A DNA stretch of 64,000 bases. It comes from Candidatus Caldilinea saccharophila. Its GTDB lineage: Bacteria > Chloroflexota > Anaerolineae > Caldilineales > Caldilineaceae. Numbering within the stretch: position 1 is the first letter of the stretch; every line of letters starts with the position of its first letter. The notes under the pieces are model-generated. The model did not search any database. It saw only the letters and a list, made by a program, of their open reading frames with translations, and was not told the DNA's origin. The stretch lies in the NCBI GenBank assembly GCA_016710365.1, contig JADJVW010000011.1:62001-126000 (forward strand), written 5' to 3'. Shown piece after piece: positions 1 to 10,100 of the stretch. A program made the translations under genes and the position numbers.

Positions 1-1578
1 CTGGAAGCGGTCGCCGCTGGTGGCGTAGGCGGCCATACCGTCGTCGCCGAGGACGCCGTCCATCTGCACGACGTCCATCTGCACGACGTAGTAACCGGGC
101 GGCACATTGGCGTCGAAGTCATAGCCGGCCTGGAAACGCGTCGGCGAGAGCCATTGACCGTCGGTGAAGGGATAGTCGGCGCCACCCCAGCGCACGTTCA
201 GGCCATTGTTGTTGTACCAGAGGTTGCTACGATTATCGAACATGAAACTGGCGGAGTAGCTACTTCCAATCGATGGTGTTGACCACGTGACGCCATCGTA
301 CATGACGAAATTTCCGCAGCCTGAGAACCAGATTGTGCCATCGGGCGCTTCAGCAATTCCATTCACATCGCAGTTGAGGCGATAGTTCGTGTCAGCCCAT
401 CCCCAATACTGCCAGCCGGCGCCGTCATACATCGCCAGAAATTTGCGTTCCGGCGCTTCGCTCCACCCCAGGCCAACCCAAACGCGTCCCTGGCTGTCGG
501 CAAAGAGGCTGTTAAACTGATTGGTCGGCAGACCAGTTGCTCGACTGTGCGTCGCCCAGTTCACACCGTCGAAGACGCTCAGCCCCTGCATGGTCTGGAA
601 CCACATACGGCCTTGTCCATCGCGCTCGATCCGTTGTACTTCGTTGGAGACAAGACCGTCACTAGTTGTGTATTGTCGCCAGGTGGAGCCGTCGTAACGA
701 TAGAGACCACTCATCCCCCCAAACCACATGGCGCCCTGGCTATCCTGGCCGATGGCAGAAGCCGGCATCATCAAAATCCCACCATTGGGTAGATTGTTTG
801 TGTACGTAACCCAGTTCGCTCCTTGCAACCTGCTTAGAAGTGATGCCCCACCACTATGGGCAAACCACACATCTCCATTGGCGGCTCCGAAGATGGCGGA
901 AACACTATTGTTGCCAAGCCCGGAGTTGGCGGTTGTGTAGGATGCCCACTGACGCCCGTCGTACATGCGGACACCGGCGCCACCGGCCATCATGTCGTTA
1001 AGTCCAAACCATAGGCGCCCCAGTACATCGCTCGCCATGACGTTCGCCGTATCCGAAAATACCTGCTGCGTCGTCCCACGCCGTGCATCGTGGAAGCCGG
1101 CTGCCGGCAGCGCCGTCACCGACATCGGCTTGCTGAAGTCGACGGCGACTGTCCCGCGCTGCAAGCCCACCGGGTTGGGGTTCATCGTCACGCTGCGCAC
1201 GAAGGCGGGCGCGGTGGGGTCGGGTGCGGCCAGCGGCGGGTTGTAGGTCACCCTGGCGATGGTGGAGCTGGCGGTGCCGCAGCCGTTGTCGTCGAAGGTG
1301 CAGTCGCGGATGCGCCCGGCAATCTGGCTGGCGTCGATGTTCCAGAAGTTATTCACAGCGTTGACCGTGGAGTTCTGCGTGCCCGCCTGCCCGCCGCTCA
1401 GGTAGAGATCGTAGGTTCCGTTGCCAAAGAGGTTGTTGCTGACGATGTTGACCGAAGCCGCCGCCTGCCCGCCGAGCTGGATGCCGTTGCCCGTGTTGTG
1501 GATGATCGTGTTGTAGCGCACGCCGCGCGACTGGCTGATACGGAAGTTGTTGGCCGGGTTGGTTTCGTTGGCCGGCGT
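1..1578 (-). pseudogene. 3' part of frameshifted secreted S8 giant: beta-helix end plus regulator-type beta-propeller (runs off left edge)
   Basis: One minus-strand frame is open from about 1578 to base 1 with no stop. Its first ~110 codons are Asn-rich beta-helix repeats, ending in a CTFDDNGCG segment. A short Pro/Ala linker follows. Then come repeats of about 45 residues of the type GRLWFGL / GDVWFAH / GAMWFGG / GRMWFQT / GRVWVGL / GTIWFSG, each followed by a YDG-x-W-x-x-Y pattern. These are typical of two-component-regulator-type (Reg_prop) propeller blades; at least six are visible. The frame differs from the upstream fragment by one base, and the join falls near 1578 where a missing base would restore continuity. 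No start codon or RBS of its own is seen, so this is the downstream part of the 5386-start protease gene. The true C-terminus lies outside the window. Confidence 0.7.
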
Positions 1579-2432
1579 CCATGCGTGTCATCGAGCAGCT
1601 GGCCGGCGGCGTCGAGGCGCTGCGCCCAGATGTTGTTGGCGCCGGTGCGGTCGTCGGCCCAGGCGACCAGGTACTCGTTGCGCTGGACGTTGTAGGCGAT
1701 GGCCGGGAGGCCCATCCTGATTCCATTTGCGCTGCTTGCTGGCGTGGAAATCAGGATGGGTGAGCCAACCAATGCGCCATTGCTGTCGATTCGACGGGCA
1801 TAGAGTGCATGAAACGCAGGGGTCGATGACGTTGCTCCATATACCCAGACGGTCATGAACTCCGCTGGTGTGCTGCCAAAGGCAACTCGTGGAGTAGACG
1901 CCTGGCTCGAATCGGAAATGACAACGGTTGGGCTGACCGGAAGAGTTCCATCGGCGTTGATGGGCTGAACCATAAGACCGCGCGGATCGCTCCAATCCAT
2001 CCATCCCCGGTAACGCTCCCAGACCACAGCGTAACGATTACCGCCAAGACCAAAAGCGGCGGCTGGACGTTTGGTTGGCGACGACTCTGGGTTCTCGGCA
2101 ATCACTGTCGATGACACTACCTGCGTCGCCGGCTCAATCCAGGCGCCCCCAATGCGATGACTCCAATTGTCTGCATGAAAGGCGACAATCGCCTTGTCGC
2201 TGGCTGAATCCACCGCAATATCACCAAGATAGACACTGCCACCGACATCATCGCCAACCGTGACTGCGCTGCCATTCAGCACACCTGCTGCCGTCAACCT
2301 TTGGACATAGATTCTCTGACCGCAGCAGGGATTTTCGCTGTAAGTCTGGTAGCCAACCAGAAATGTGCCACCAGAAGACAGGTAGCCCACCCTGACAGCA
2401 GTAGCGCCTCTTGAAGTGAAGATGGGAGTACA
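1579..2432 (-). pseudogene. Middle fragment of the frameshifted S8 giant: repeated WD-like blades
   Basis: This stretch reads well in a second minus-strand frame. It encodes repeats of about 60-70 residues with the pattern 'A-Y-N-x(4)-EYLVAW' or 'RYAVVWE', then 'R-x-x-x-x-G' and a short strand. This is an extracellular beta-propeller-like architecture often seen in secreted bacterial proteins. It follows the beta-helix fragment (join near 2432, beside a CCCC run) and precedes the second beta-helix (join near 1578). There is no credible start codon of its own. I infer it is the interior of one long polypeptide, not a separate gene. Confidence 0.6.
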
Positions 2433-3287
2433 TCCCCGCCGCTCTGCCCATTCGCGGTGATGAACCGTCCTTTCACGCCATCCATGCCAGCCCATACCAC
2501 AAAGTAACGGTTTTGAGTTGGTTGATAGACAACGTGGGCATAGCTAATTCCGGTCATTGTTGCCTGACCAGACACGACGGTTTCGTCACCGATCGGCTGC
2601 CCGTCACCCGAGAGTCGAAGTGCTTTGACGGTGCCTGAAGTTGTCGCTTCCACCCAGACCGCGAGGTATTCATCGCTGGATGAGTTGTACGCCAGCGCCG
2701 GACTGGACTGAGCAATTCCACCCGACTGCACATCCAGCGACAGAGCGGCGCCGCCGCCACAGTTAGGCGGACACATGCCTGAACCTGTCTCGCCATTGTT
2801 GGCGATCAAGTTGTGCTCGATGTCGACCAACTGCAGGCCGGAGGCGTTGATGCCACCGCCGTTGCCCACAATCACATTGTCGCGGATCACGGGGGCGTTG
2901 CTACTGCAACAGACTATGTTGATCGCCGTGCCGCTGTTATTCTGGATGACATTGCCGATGATGGTCGATGATCCCGATAGGCTGATCGGCGAGCCGCCAT
3001 TGCGGAACGTGTTGTACAGGATGCTCGGCCCACCGCTGCTGGACATCATCATGTTGTTGCCGATGCCGGTCGAGCCGCCAACGAAGCTGTTCTGTTTGAT
3101 CAGCGGCTGTCCTCCGCTCAGCGTGATGGCGCCGTACATGGCGTTTCCACCAGTAAAGGTGTTCCGCTCAATGTGCGGCGTCTCGCCGTTGTTGTTGTTC
3201 CCGATCTGAATACTCGTGCCGTTGTTACTGAACTTTGAGTCGGCAATATACGGTGACCGCGTGCTCAGACTGGCCGCGATGTCGGCA
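2433..3287 (-). pseudogene. Middle fragment of the frameshifted S8 giant: right-handed beta-helix repeats
   Basis: The protein here has short Asn/Gly-rich rungs (for example NNMMMSSSGG, GNVIQNNSGTAI, RDNVIVGNGGG, EHNLIANNGET) typical of right-handed parallel beta-helix (pectate-lyase-like) folds. The first propeller-type blades follow. It lies in the same frame as the protease ORF but is separated from it by a segment (about 3288-3333) that reads in another frame, so two opposite frameshifts lie between. Between them the protein continues sensibly (TGSVLQFVEVSS is readable). It is best read as the continuation of the upstream S8 gene. Confidence 0.6.
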
Positions 3288-3322
3288 TGAGCTGACCTCC
3301 ACGAACTGCAACACGCTGCCCG

Positions 3323-5386
3323 TCACGTAATCCCCGCGGCGTCATAGCCGGCATCGACCGCGGTGTCGGCAAAGCGAATCCCGCTCCACGTGGCGGTCGT
3401 GATCGAGTTGGTCGTAAAGAGAATCGGCTGCGCCGCGGTCCCGCGCGCGATCAGCGCGCCGTCCACGCGGATGAACTTGCCCGGATTGCCTTTGATCACC
3501 GTGCCCGGCTGGATCGTCAACGTCACATCGGGGTTGACGATCACCGCACCGGCGAGCACGTAGCTCTTGTCGCTCGTCCAGGTCGTGTTACTGCTGTAGA
3601 TCGTGTTGCCCAGCGTCTCGATCGCGCTGCGCACCTGCACGCTGAAAGGCACGGCCAGGCTGTAGCCGCCCGCGCCGCTTAGATTGAGCGTGAACTGGAG
3701 CGCATGGTTGTAGGGCGCGCCGGCCGCCACGGTCACGCCAAAGGCGTCGCCGCTGTTGCCGCCGACCTGTCCCGGCGCGATGTCGCCAAACGCGCCGGCG
3801 CTGTCGGTGATGCTCACATAGGCATCGCTGCTGGCAAGCGTGCCCTGCAGGCTCTGCCCCGGCAGCCACAGGTTGCGCACGGTGAGCACCAGTTGCAACG
3901 CCTGCCCAGGCGCCGGCCGCGCGTTGGGCTGGCCGTCGATGGCGTAGCTCTCCACCGCGGCACGCGGCTGCGGAGTAACGCTCAGCGCGGCGCCGGCGTC
4001 AATGCGCCCCTTACCCATCTGCCCGGCGCGCGTCGGGTTCAGCGCATCGATTGCGGTGGCCGTGTTGAGAATCTGCCACTTGACCTGCTCCGCCGTCCAC
4101 GCCGGATGCTGGCTCTTGACCAGCCCGGCCAACCCGGCCACAAAGGCGGTGGAGAGGCTGGTGCCGCTGTCGGTGGCATAGCCGGCCACCGTGGTCGTGC
4201 GGATGTCGGTTCCCGGCGCGCTCACATCCACCCAGGCGCCGTAGTTGGAGAAGATCGCCTTCTGGTCATTCGGGTCAATGGCGGCCACGGCCATCACTTC
4301 GGGATAGGCCGCGGGGTAGAAGGGCGTGCCGCTGTCGTCGTTGCCCGCGCCCGCTACGATCACGGCGGTCGTCGCCGCCTCGCCGATCGCATCGCGCAGC
4401 ACCGCGGAGTCGGCATAGCCGCCCAGCGACAGGTTGATCACCTGGGCGCCGTTGGAGGCGGCATATTGCACGGCCGCGGCAATGTCAGAATAGTTGGCGG
4501 CGCCGCTCGCCTGCATCGCGTTGACAAACATCAGCTTGCAGCCCCAGCACATGCCTGCGATGCCAACGCCGTTGTCTGTCGCCGCGCCGGCCACACCGCC
4601 GACCTGGGTGCCGTGGCCGCTGGGGTCGGTCAGCGTGCCGTTGTTGGTGAGCACATTCCAGCCGTTGAGATCATCCACCTTGCCGTTGAGATCATCGTCG
4701 ACGCCGTTGGCCGGATCGTCGTTGACCCACAGCCGCCCGGCAAAGTCAGGATGCGTCGTGTCCACGCCGGAGTCGATGAGCGCAATCACGACGCTGTCAC
4801 TGCCGGTGGTCACATCCCAGGCGGCCGGCGCGTTGATCTTGGGCAGCGCCCACTGGCTGGCGTACTCCGGATCGTTGGGCGTGCGCGCGGGCCGGGCGAT
4901 GTAGTCTGGCTCGGCGTATTCGACCGCGGCGTCGGCGGCCAGCGCGGCCACCGCGTGCTCGACCGGGATCGTTGAAGTCCACTGCACGCGGTAGATGCGC
5001 TCCAGCCCGGCCGGCCTTGCGGCCCCGCTCTGGGCTGCCAGCACGTCGCCGTCGCCGGCAAAGAGCGGCCTGGCCGATGTCACGCCCAGCGCGCTCAGCA
5101 GCCCGTTGAGCGACGCCGCGTTCGTTGCGACATCCGCCCCCGATGCGGTTACGTCGCTGACGGCCAGCGCCACGCCCGCCTTGAACTTGATCAGCGCGGT
5201 GTTGGGTGCGTACTCGACATACGGTTCCGTCGAGGCGACGACCGGGTCGACCGGCGGGGTCGGCAGCTGCGCCTGACTTGCCGAGGCGAAGGTTAGGGTG
5301 AACATAGCCGTGCTGAGCAGTAGGGTGATGAACAGAATGCCAGTCAACTCGCCGGGCGAATGTAGTTGGTTGAAATGCGTACGCAT
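3323..5386 (-). CDS. Secreted subtilisin-like (S8) serine protease, N-terminal part of a much longer frameshifted protein
   Basis: Residues ~14-40 form a signal peptide ending SASQAQ. Residues ~60-165 are an inhibitor-I9-like propeptide. The S8 catalytic domain spans ~185-450: Asp205 in IDSGVDTTHPDF, His258 in SGHGT, oxyanion Asn349 in AGAGND, Ser410 in DSGTSLSTAF. After it come a beta-sandwich region and the start of a beta-helix (TWSGIRFADT). I chose ATG 5386 because AAGGAG sits 10 bases upstream and the signal peptide starts there; a longer reading to 5596 would run antisense to the CxxC gene and lacks a signal. The TGA at 3323 is probably caused by a one-base shift beside the GGGG run (minus strand) at 3332-3335; downstream beta-helix and propeller sequence continues to the window edge. 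It is last in an operon with the three genes upstream. Likely exported and cell-surface bound. Confidence 0.88.
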   Translation of the reverse strand: MRTHFNQLHSPGELTGILFITLLLSTAMFTLTFASASQAQLPTPPVDPVVASTEPYVEYAPNTALIKFKAGVALAVSDVTASGADVATNAASLNGLLSALGVTSARPLFAGDGDVLAAQSGAARPAGLERIYRVQWTSTIPVEHAVAALAADAAVEYAEPDYIARPARTPNDPEYASQWALPKINAPAAWDVTTGSDSVVIALIDSGVDTTHPDFAGRLWVNDDPANGVDDDLNGKVDDLNGWNVLTNNGTLTDPSGHGTQVGGVAGAATDNGVGIAGMCWGCKLMFVNAMQASGAANYSDIAAAVQYAASNGAQVINLSLGGYADSAVLRDAIGEAATTAVIVAGAGNDDSGTPFYPAAYPEVMAVAAIDPNDQKAIFSNYGAWVDVSAPGTDIRTTTVAGYATDSGTSLSTAFVAGLAGLVKSQHPAWTAEQVKWQILNTATAIDALNPTRAGQMGKGRIDAGAALSVTPQPRAAVESYAIDGQPNARPAPGQALQLVLTVRNLWLPGQSLQGTLASSDAYVSITDSAGAFGDIAPGQVGGNSGDAFGVTVAAGAPYNHALQFTLNLSGAGGYSLAVPFSVQVRSAIETLGNTIYSSNTTWTSDKSYVLAGAVIVNPDVTLTIQPGTVIKGNPGKFIRVDGALIARGTAAQPILFTTNSITTATWSGIRFADTAVDAGYDAAGIT

Positions 5387-5423
5387 CCTTAGTTGTCTCC
5401 TTGGTTGCTTGAGGCGTTGCTTT

Positions 5424-5699
5424 TTACCCAGAATGTGGGTGAAGTGGCTTGTTGCGACCACTGCCATATTCATGCCCTTGGTACAGCCGTCCGCTCCCAC
5501 CGCACTCGGGACAGACAACCGCGCCATAGCTGTGACAAGTTGGACAGCGCACGGCGTCCGGCTCGAAGGACGCTGCAGAACGGAGCGGGCGACCACCCAA
5601 CAGAATTACGTAGGTCGCACCACTGCATGTGGGGCATACTGCCCAGCCACGTGCGTCGCAGATCGTGCAATTTTCGACGGGTGCAGTCACTTTTAGCAT
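5424..5699 (-). CDS. Small cytosolic CxxC zinc-binding protein
   Basis: A 91-residue protein with no signal peptide. It has four CxxC pairs: CTIC, CPTC, CPTC and CPEC. The last sits in CPECGGSGR, which resembles the CxxCxGxG zinc-binding repeats of DnaJ, so a treble-clef or DnaJ-type zinc fold is likely. Start ATG 5699 has AGGAGG about 7 bases upstream, a strong Shine-Dalgarno. It sits between two secreted-protein genes, 37 bases before the S8 protease start and 48 bases after the preceding stop. This suggests a role linked to their expression or export (chaperone-like), but that is inference. I recognise no named family. Confidence 0.7.
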   Translation of the reverse strand: MLKVTAPVENCTICDARGWAVCPTCSGATYVILLGGRPLRSAASFEPDAVRCPTCHSYGAVVCPECGGSGRLYQGHEYGSGRNKPLHPHSG

Positions 5700-5747
5700 A
5701 AAACATCCTCCTGGAATTGTTAGCGAAGAATGAAGGTTGACAGACCA

Positions 5748-6035
5748 CTAGCGGCTGACAAGTGGGATATACAGCGAAACGTTTCTGGCCGCTGGCTCTG
5801 CGTAGCCGCTCACAAGTGTGTAGCCGGTGGCGCTGCTCTCGCCAATGACCGGCTGACCCACCACGGCGGTCAGGTTGTAACCGCCGCCGCGCTGCGGCAT
5901 GGACGACGCGCCGCCGATCACGGATCGCTGGAGCAGGTAGGCGCCCTGCTGCTGAGCCGCCGCGCTACCCGCCAGCAATGCCAGCAAGATGGCGCTCAGC
6001 ATGAGCATGGCGACAAACGTATAGATGTGTTTCAT
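5748..6035 (-). CDS. Small secreted protein with C-terminal YIPLV tail
   Basis: 95 residues. A signal peptide (residues 1-26, MKHIYTF... ending GSAAAQ) is followed by a Gly-rich segment (QRGGGYNLTAVVGQPVIGES) and a C-terminus LYIPLVSR. The central 'GYNL-x(4)-GQPVIG-x(3)-GYTLVSGY' pattern is familiar from short exported proteins of unknown function. Start: ATG 6035 has AAGGGA about 9 bases upstream; the in-frame ATG at 6041 is too close to that site. It lies 34 bases after the preceding gene and 48 before the CxxC gene, so it is probably co-transcribed. The hydrophobic-LP tail recurs on other secreted proteins here. Function unknown. Confidence 0.72.
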   Translation of the reverse strand: MKHIYTFVAMLMLSAILLALLAGSAAAQQQGAYLLQRSVIGGASSMPQRGGGYNLTAVVGQPVIGESSATGYTLVSGYAEPAARNVSLYIPLVSR

Positions 6036-6069
6036 GGTCATATTCCCTTGGCAAGCGACGCCAAAAATC

Positions 6070-6972
6070 CTATTTGCCGACGACCGCAGCATAGTAGAGA
6101 TAGGCGACGAAATCGCCGCCGGCGTCTCCAGCGCGAGTGATACGCGGCTGCAAGAATTCTCCGGCATGGATGATCAGGTTTGCCGAATTTGCAGAGACCG
6201 GCGCCGATACCCATGTGTTCAGCGCCGCAGTTTGGAGATCGATGGTGCTGCCGGAGACCGTGCGCACCACTGCGCCGGACGCGTCCTTCACCACGAAGTC
6301 GAGCGTGATGGCACCCGTGTAGACGCCGGTACGCGAAACGACACGGGTGTAAGTGATCTGCACTTTGCGATCCGCCAACGGGCTTGGAAGAAAGCTGGTG
6401 TACATGCCGCCCCACCCATCTTGCGTCGAGTAATAGGATTCTGAGTATGGCGCCTGGTTGCTCCACCAACCGTTCACATTCGTATACCACGTCTCGCTCG
6501 CCAGATCCTGCGCCGATTTGCCGCCGACTTTGTCAGCATTGGCGGCGCTTTCGGCGCGCAGGGTATACGGAACGCTGGTGAATTTCTGGCGCGGTGTTAG
6601 GGTCACACCGTCGATGACCAATTCCAGCCATCGATCCGGCTGGGCAAAGAGGCTGTCCGGGATCGGCGTCGTCTCTCCCAACATCAGTGAAAAGACGCCG
6701 TTGCTGACCGGCGTTCTGGCGTGCAACTCCGTCCACTTGGCGCCGCCTCCCTCCGCTGCCTCGTAGATCGTAGCCGAGATATTCTTGCTGGCCGTGAGCG
6801 GTCTACCGCTGCTATCCGCCAGCATTCCCTGATAGCTGATCACGTGCGGCACGGCCGGGGTGACGATGGCTTCATCGGCATGCGCCAGCTTGCCAACCAA
6901 CAACCAGCCGAAGATCAATAGTATGCTTGTTTGCGCGAATAATAGTGCGAACAAAGGTTTTGACCTACGCAT
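6070..6972 (-). CDS. Secreted protein with ISYQG-type beta domain
   Basis: 300 residues. A signal peptide covers residues 1-32 (hydrophobic ALLFAQTSILLIFGWLLVG, then KLAHA). From residue 44 it has the widespread extracellular module ISYQGMLADSSGRPL ... TELH ... NGVFSLMLGE ... WLELVIDG ... TPRQKFTSVPYTLRAE, common in secreted bacterial proteins and sometimes linked to tail-fibre-like repeats. The C-terminal half is unrecognised beta-rich sequence ending in a hydrophobic tail (YLYYAAVVGK) that lacks the LP of its neighbours. It is the first gene of the minus-strand operon leading to the protease. The RBS is weak (AAAGG about 11 bases upstream). Confidence 0.75.
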   Translation of the reverse strand: MRRSKPLFALLFAQTSILLIFGWLLVGKLAHADEAIVTPAVPHVISYQGMLADSSGRPLTASKNISATIYEAAEGGGAKWTELHARTPVSNGVFSLMLGETTPIPDSLFAQPDRWLELVIDGVTLTPRQKFTSVPYTLRAESAANADKVGGKSAQDLASETWYTNVNGWWSNQAPYSESYYSTQDGWGGMYTSFLPSPLADRKVQITYTRVVSRTGVYTGAITLDFVVKDASGAVVRTVSGSTIDLQTAALNTWVSAPVSANSANLIIHAGEFLQPRITRAGDAGGDFVAYLYYAAVVGK

Positions 6973-7104
6973 AGTGACTCTGGCCTTTCATTAACCATTG
7001 AGACGAACGTAAGATTGCGCAGATAACACAGATCACATCCTTTCCGCATCTGTGAAATCCTTGCAATCTGCAGATAGAACGTGAATCGTTATGCGCTGTC
7101 GTTT

Positions 7105-7137
7105 CCCGGCTCGCGGGCGGGACGCCCGCGAGCCGGG
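7105..7137 (-). terminator. GC-rich hairpin just after the NHL-protein stop codon
   Basis: A perfect 14-bp inverted repeat (7105-7118 with 7124-7137, loop 5 nt) begins 8 bases past the stop of the 7145-10756 gene. There is no U-tract, so it may act as an RNA-stabilising 3' end or a factor-dependent terminator. The remainder of 6973-7104 holds degenerate CAGAT/ACAGAT direct repeats like those near 39400 and 63620, and no gene. Confidence 0.5.
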
Positions 7138-7144
7138 CTTCAGC

Positions 7145-10100
7145 TTACCGCCGCACGGTCGGCAGGTAGAGATACTGCATTGGTCCAAACAGCCCGAACT
7201 GGCTCAGATGGCAGACCGGGACGCTGAGCCGGTTTTGCGCAGGCTGGCGGTCGTACGCGCCGCAGGCCGCGTCCACCCAGGCCGACGTGGCGGCATCCCA
7301 GCGCTGCAGCACGAGCGTGTTCTCGTTCAGCCCGGCGACGTCGACGTCGGTGTAGTCGAGAATTACCGTCACCGGCTGCTGGAATTGCAGAGTCTCCACC
7401 AGTACGTTGTTGCGATAGGCGTTGAGCTCGAAGGCGCGGCCAGCAAAGGCAAAGCCAGATGGCGCTGTGGACGGCGTGAACGGCTCATAGACCAGTTCGG
7501 CCGGCTGGTCGAGTGTGTTGGCGGGAATCTGCACAGTGCTCTTGCCGCCGGTGGTGGGGGTGAAGACCAGCGTGGCGGCCTGCGTCGGGTCGGCGATGTC
7601 GACGGTGGCGCGGTCGGGGAGATACTGCCAGATTTTGCCGCCGGCATAGTTGTTCCACACGCCGAGGTAAAGATGACTGTTGAAGACAGCCATGTCGTTA
7701 TCCCAGTAAGTCCCTTGATTATTGCTGTCACCTAATCCACGATAACCTACCTGCACCCAACTGATTCCATCCACCGTGCGCCACACATTCAACCCGGTCT
7801 GGAAATTGTGCGCCACAACATACAGTTGGTTATCGAGGACAGCGAAGGCCATCATCTCGTCATTGTTGGGATCGCCAAGACCGTTGGCAATGACGCGTTG
7901 CCAGTCACCAACCTCGTTGCAGCCGGAGGCCGAGGCGCAGCGCCAGACCTCCCCGCCAGGATTTGTTTGCGTGTCTGGGTCCCATATACCGGCGCCTGCA
8001 TAGAGATAATCGCCAAATGCAGCCAGCGCAGAAAGTTTGTAGCAGTTGACGTTGCCAAAGCCGTCCGTAATCACGCGCGTCCAAGAAGATCCATCACCGC
8101 TGCGCCAGATTTCGCAGCCGTTCGGACGCCCCGCGCTAGAATCCCAACTGTAAGTGCCAGCATAGAGATACCCAGCGAAGGTCTCCATCGTCACCACTTG
8201 ATTGGTCACATCCCCCAAACCATTGCTGACGACGCGCGCCCAGTCACCGTTGTCACCCGTGCTGCTGCGCCAGATTTCGGCGCCGTGCGTGGAGGTGTAA
8301 CTCCAGGTGCTTGCATAAAGCGTGTCACTGAAGACTTCCATGCGGAAAATCTCGCCATTGTAACGGTCGCCGAAGCCGTTACTCACCACCTGTTCCCAGT
8401 CAGTGCCGTTCGTGCTGCGCCAAATTGAGCCGCCGATGTCTGTGTACGGTGGATTGGGAGTGCTGTTCCAAACGCCGACGTAGAGTCGCCCGTTGAATTC
8501 CACCAGGTGATTGATGCCAACGTTGTAGTATGAGCCGAAGCCATTGGTCATCATCGCAGTCCAGTTGCCAGATGCATCCATTCGCCACAGTTGGGCGCCA
8601 TACGCCGTCAGTTTTGACGTACCGGCATAGAGATAGTCTCCAAACGACGACAGTGTGGCAACGCGACTTTTGGGGTCGCCAAAGCCGTTGAGGTTGCGTT
8701 GCACCCAGTTGGGCGTGCCGGGCGCGAATTTCTGGACGCGGTGGTTGTCCCAGTACTCGCCGACATAGACATTGCCACTCGCATCCACGGCAATCGAGTG
8801 AGTGGCGCGCAGGTCGCCGGTTCTGCTGGAGGCGCCACCGCCGATCGTCGTGAGATAGGCGCCCGTCTCGTCGTAGACCTGCACGCGCCCATTCCAGCCA
8901 TCGGCCACGTAAAGACGGCGGTTGGCGTCTATAACCAGCGAACGTGGGCTATCGAAGTGAGCAAAGTCCCAGCCGGACTTGTTTGTCTCACCCATCGTGC
9001 GCAAGTAAACGCGATTGGCGCCAAAGACCTGGATGCGATGCGCGTCGCCGTCCGCAACGTAGATCACGCCTACGCTGTCCACGGCCACATCTTCAGGGAA
9101 AACGAAGTGGTTGTTGTCACTGCCTGGCTGTCCGGTTATGCCCAGCGTAGCGACATAGGTGAGATTGGCGTCGAAAATCTGCACACGCGCATTCTCACCG
9201 TCGGCCACGTAGAGCGAGCCGTCTGGCGCAAAGCCGACGCCGCGCGGGCCATTGAAGTGAGCATTGTCCTGCCCGGATTCTCCAGCCACGCCCAACGTGC
9301 GCACATAGGCGCCGGATGGTGTAAAGACCTGGATGCGATGGTTCCACGTGTCGACCACGAAGATGTTGCCTGAAGGCGCAATGGCGACGTCCTCCGGCTG
9401 ATTGAATAGATTGTTCTCACCGTCCCAGCCGCCGTTGATGCCTGACTGCCCGATGCTCCACTGCGGCGCGCCGTCCGCATTGAATTTGAGCAGCCGGTTG
9501 CCACCTTCCTCTACGATATACACAGAGCCGTCATTGGCCACGGCTACGCCGCGCGGTTCGTTGATGTGAAATAGATCCGTTGTGTAGGGAACGCCGGTCA
9601 CACCATAAGTGCGGACGTACTGGCGCGCCTGGTTGAACTGCTGCACGCGATCGTTGCCGGTGTCCGACACATAGATGTTGCTGGCGGCATCCACGACCAC
9701 GTCGCGCGGGTTGTCCATCTGACTGTTGGCAGCGCCCCGCTGACCGCCCAGGGTGGCGACGTAGGCGCGCGTGGTTCGGTTAAAGATCTGGACACGGTTA
9801 TTCCACTGGTCGGCAACATAGATGAAATTTGCATCGACTGCAATACCCGACGGGTAGTTGAAATGTCCATTGTCGCCGCCGCTCACGTCAGTCACGCCCA
9901 GGGTGGCGACGTAGGCGGGCGCCGCCGGATTAGTAATATCGAGAATCTGCACGCGATCGTTGCCGGCGTCGGCGACATAGAGTAGGTTCTGATAGATTGC
10001 GATCCGCTGCGGCCCGTCGAACTGCAAATTGCCGGTTCCGGCGACGCCCGTGGTTCCAATCGTAGCAAGATAGGCGCCCTGCGTATCGAAGACCTGGATG

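Noticed and set aside
3704..4975. 423-codon plus-strand open frame antisense to the S8 protease
   Set aside because: It is a GC-rich shadow of the real minus-strand gene: no RBS, no domain, low-complexity Arg/Gly/His, while the opposite strand has full catalytic motifs.
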